24,206 nt of DNA from positions 1 to 24,206 of the forward strand of contig DAIRVC010000022.1 in NCBI GenBank assembly GCA_036803025.1, read 5' to 3'. Positions 22,509 to 24,206 of the stretch are shown here, in pieces. This DNA comes from DAIRVC01 sp036803025. GTDB taxonomy: Bacteria > Chloroflexota > Anaerolineae > Anaerolineales > E44-bin32. Position 1 is the first letter of the stretch; each line of letters opens with the position of its first letter. The position numbers were made by a program, and so were the translations under genes. The notes beneath the pieces are model-generated. The model did not search any database, had not been told where the DNA came from, and saw only the letters and a list, made by a program, of their open reading frames with translations.

Positions 22509-23435
22509 TCAGCCTGTCGCCTGACGCTCGGCCAGGAAAGCCTCGACTTCGGCGCGGGACGGCAGGCCGCTGCGGCCGCCCAGGCGCCGGGCGTTGAGAG
22601 CGGCCGCGGCACTGGCGAACGCGGCGGCCGACCGGAGCGGCATGTCCTTCAGCAATGCGAACAAGAACGCAGCGTGGTAGGCGTCGCCGCAGCCGGTCGT
22701 GTCGACCGGCTGCGCCAGTGGGAAGGCCGGTTGGTGAAAAGAGGGCTGCCCGGCAGGGAATACCCAGCTGCCGCGCAGCCCGTCGGTGATGACGACCAAC
22801 TGCGGGCCTTCGTCCAGGAGCCTGGAGGCCGCGGCCGGCGGATCACTCTCCTGGGTGAAGTGCTCGGCGAACTCCCGCGCCACGATGCACACATCCGCCA
22901 GAGGCACCAGCGTGCGCATCTCCGGCCGGTAGCGTCCGGCGCCGCCGTCGAACGAAACCATGACCCCGGCCTGGCGTGCCCAACGGCAAGCCTGTTCGCA
23001 AGCGGCGCTGTGCCGCCCGTTGACGTGGATCGCACGGGCAGCCTCGATCGCCGCGCGGGGCAGATCGGCGGGTTGAAGATCGGGCGTCGACCCCGGGAGA
23101 TAGACGATGGTGCGGGCGCCGTCGGACTTGCGGACCATCACGCTCGCCGTCGCCGAGGTGCAACCCGGGCAGCGGCGCAACCCGCGCGTGGAGACGCCCT
23201 CGCGCTCGAACTCGGCCCAGATCAGCTCGCCGCGCCAGTCGTCGCCGACCGCGTCGAGCATCCCCGTGCGCGCTCCCAGACGGGCCAGGGCGACGATGGC
23301 CGTGGCGACCGGCCCGCCGCCCTGGATGGTCATCGCCTCGGCGCGCTGGATCTCCTCACCGGTCGGGAAGTGGTCCACCAACATGAGGATGTCGAGCGTG
23401 GCGACGCCCAGGCCGATGACGTCGAACTCCGCCAT
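22509..23435 (-). CDS. PfkB-family carbohydrate or nucleoside kinase
   Basis: A 308-residue ribokinase-like kinase that uses ATP to phosphorylate a sugar, nucleoside or related alcohol. The start ATG is preceded by GGGAG about 8 bases upstream. The N-terminal strand-loop DVIGLGVATLDILM and the GGG-P-V-A-T-A segment (in IQGGGPVATAIVALARLG) are the usual substrate-binding start. Near the end, D-T-T-G-C-G-D251-A is the PfkB signature with the catalytic base D251; cysteine replaces the usual alanine in the anion-hole loop. The length is typical. It lies 27 bases after a metallophosphoesterase gene and is probably co-transcribed with it. The substrate is not predictable from what is seen. Confidence 0.9.
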   Translation of the reverse strand: MAEFDVIGLGVATLDILMLVDHFPTGEEIQRAEAMTIQGGGPVATAIVALARLGARTGMLDAVGDDWRGELIWAEFEREGVSTRGLRRCPGCTSATASVMVRKSDGARTIVYLPGSTPDLQPADLPRAAIEAARAIHVNGRHSAACEQACRWARQAGVMVSFDGGAGRYRPEMRTLVPLADVCIVAREFAEHFTQESDPPAAASRLLDEGPQLVVITDGLRGSWVFPAGQPSFHQPAFPLAQPVDTTGCGDAYHAAFLFALLKDMPLRSAAAFASAAAALNARRLGGRSGLPSRAEVEAFLAERQATG

Positions 23436-23462
23436 GTCGTCTCCCGCGGACAGCGATGCGGT

Positions 23463-24206
23463 TCAGCCGCCCTCGTACGGAACGAACAGATGCTCGGACG
23501 AGCCGTCGGCATACAGATCGACGACGACGTAGGCGGGAGGGAAATCGAGGTATGGGCCGCTCCACCAGTTGCCCGAGACCGCCCCGCTGCAGACGTACTT
23601 GACACCCAGGTAGTCGACGCGGTCATGCTGATGCGCATGCCCGCTCAAGCACAACCGGACGTTTGGGTGGGTCAGGAAGAGATTCCGCATGCGGCGCGCG
23701 TCGATGTGCATCCAGGCCCCGGGGACAACCCAGTTACCGCTGTCCTCGTTCGGCCCGTCGAAGAACTCGCATGCGCACAAGACGGGGATGTGCGAGAGCA
23801 CGGCAATGGATTGGTCGGCAGGTGTCTGCTGCAGCTCCCGCTCCAGCCAGGCGAATTGCTCATCGTCGAGTTTGCCCGTGTAGGGGATATCGGCCGGGGA
23901 CAGGATGGGCGCATGGGTGCTGTCGAGCACGACGAAATGCCAGCCGGCCAGGTCGAAGCTGTAGTAGCGGTGCGGCAGTCCCAACTGCTCGACGGCCATG
24001 GCCTTGCCGAACAAAGGGTCGTCGGCTGAGGCCGCGCCGCCCGCCGCCCAACCCCACACGTCGTGATTGCCGATGCAGTGCTGCACGGGCAGATGGCACT
24101 CGGCCTCGAACACCTCCCGGAACGCCCGCCATTGAGCCAGGGCCGACTCCTTGTCGGCCTCGAGCGACTCCATGACGCAGTCGCCGGTATTGAACACCAC
24201 CTGCGG
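23463..24206 (-). CDS. Calcineurin-like metallophosphoesterase, partial (5' end outside window)
   Basis: The frame is open to the window edge, so the start and the first metal motif (D-x-H) lie outside. About 247 residues are visible. Metal-binding motifs present: NTGDCV at the edge, GNHDVWGW near residue 44, LSHIPVL, and SGHAHQHD. Between them is WHFVVLDSTH, a typical strand of the purple-acid-like/Icc-type branch. No membrane segment is seen in the visible part. The upstream position in an operon with a PfkB kinase suggests a shared phosphate-ester or sugar substrate, but this is only context. The GTG at 24200 is not taken as the start because the frame and conserved strand continue upstream of it. 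Confidence 0.88.
   Translation of the reverse strand, partial: PQVVFNTGDCVMESLEADKESALAQWRAFREVFEAECHLPVQHCIGNHDVWGWAAGGAASADDPLFGKAMAVEQLGLPHRYYSFDLAGWHFVVLDSTHAPILSPADIPYTGKLDDEQFAWLERELQQTPADQSIAVLSHIPVLCACEFFDGPNEDSGNWVVPGAWMHIDARRMRNLFLTHPNVRLCLSGHAHQHDRVDYLGVKYVCSGAVSGNWWSGPYLDFPPAYVVVDLYADGSSEHLFVPYEGG

Noticed and set aside
22383..24029. Long open frame on the plus strand opposite the kinase and phosphoesterase
   Set aside because: It is antisense to two clearly conserved genes; the product is low-complexity and matches no family. Long antisense frames are expected at this GC content.
1..24206. CRISPR arrays, tRNA or rRNA genes, insertion sequences, phage genes
   Set aside because: No regularly spaced repeats, cloverleaf-like sequences with a TTCRANY-type arm, transposase motifs or integrase motifs were seen on reading both strands.

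Overview
This is a GC-rich bacterial window with short intergenic gaps, strong Shine-Dalgarno sites (GGAGG type) and easily read sigma-70-type promoters. A member of the Chloroflexota (Anaerolineae-like) fits best. That placement is an inference from the mix of genes: a YkuD L,D-transpeptidase with SH3-like modules, a membrane ETF:menaquinone-oxidoreductase-like Fe-S protein, a BCKDH-type 2-oxoacid dehydrogenase cluster ending in citrate synthase, and a lipoprotein with fibronectin-like repeats. No 16S rRNA or other decisive marker is present. No tRNA, rRNA, CRISPR array, insertion sequence or phage gene was seen; the window looks like chromosomal housekeeping and accessory metabolism.

Plus strand, 1-8330: the 3' part of thrS; an exported L,D-transpeptidase whose stop codon lies in the loop of a 15-bp hairpin; a single-gene unit for a 120-residue protein with four cysteines, with its own promoter, a palindrome over the -35 box and its own terminator; a large membrane Fe-S/heme oxidoreductase of the EMO (DUF224) type; a 599-residue lipoprotein with four repeats plus an SH3-like domain; and a GNAT acetyltransferase.

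Plus strand, 8507-14601: a central-carbon block. One promoter drives E1-alpha, E1-beta and E2 of a 2-oxoacid dehydrogenase. A second promoter precedes dihydrolipoamide dehydrogenase (E3), and a citrate synthase follows. Together these would turn a 2-oxoacid into acyl-CoA and NADH and condense the acyl-CoA with oxaloacetate.

Plus strand, 14684-18232: a trypsin-like serine protease without a signal peptide; a 96-residue gene overlapping its stop codon that is a free-standing copy of the protease's own N-terminal domain; then a secreted 5'-nucleotidase and a small protein that may have a beta-grasp fold. The protease/free-domain pair is the most promising candidate here for an unstudied regulatory system.

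Minus strand, 18340-24206: in transcription order, a partial calcineurin-like phosphoesterase, a PfkB-family sugar or nucleoside kinase, a penicillin-acylase-family Ntn hydrolase, a 55-residue two-helix membrane protein coupled to it by a TGATG stop/start overlap, and a flavin monooxygenase-like protein. The two strands converge on a perfect 14-bp hairpin at 18286-18320.
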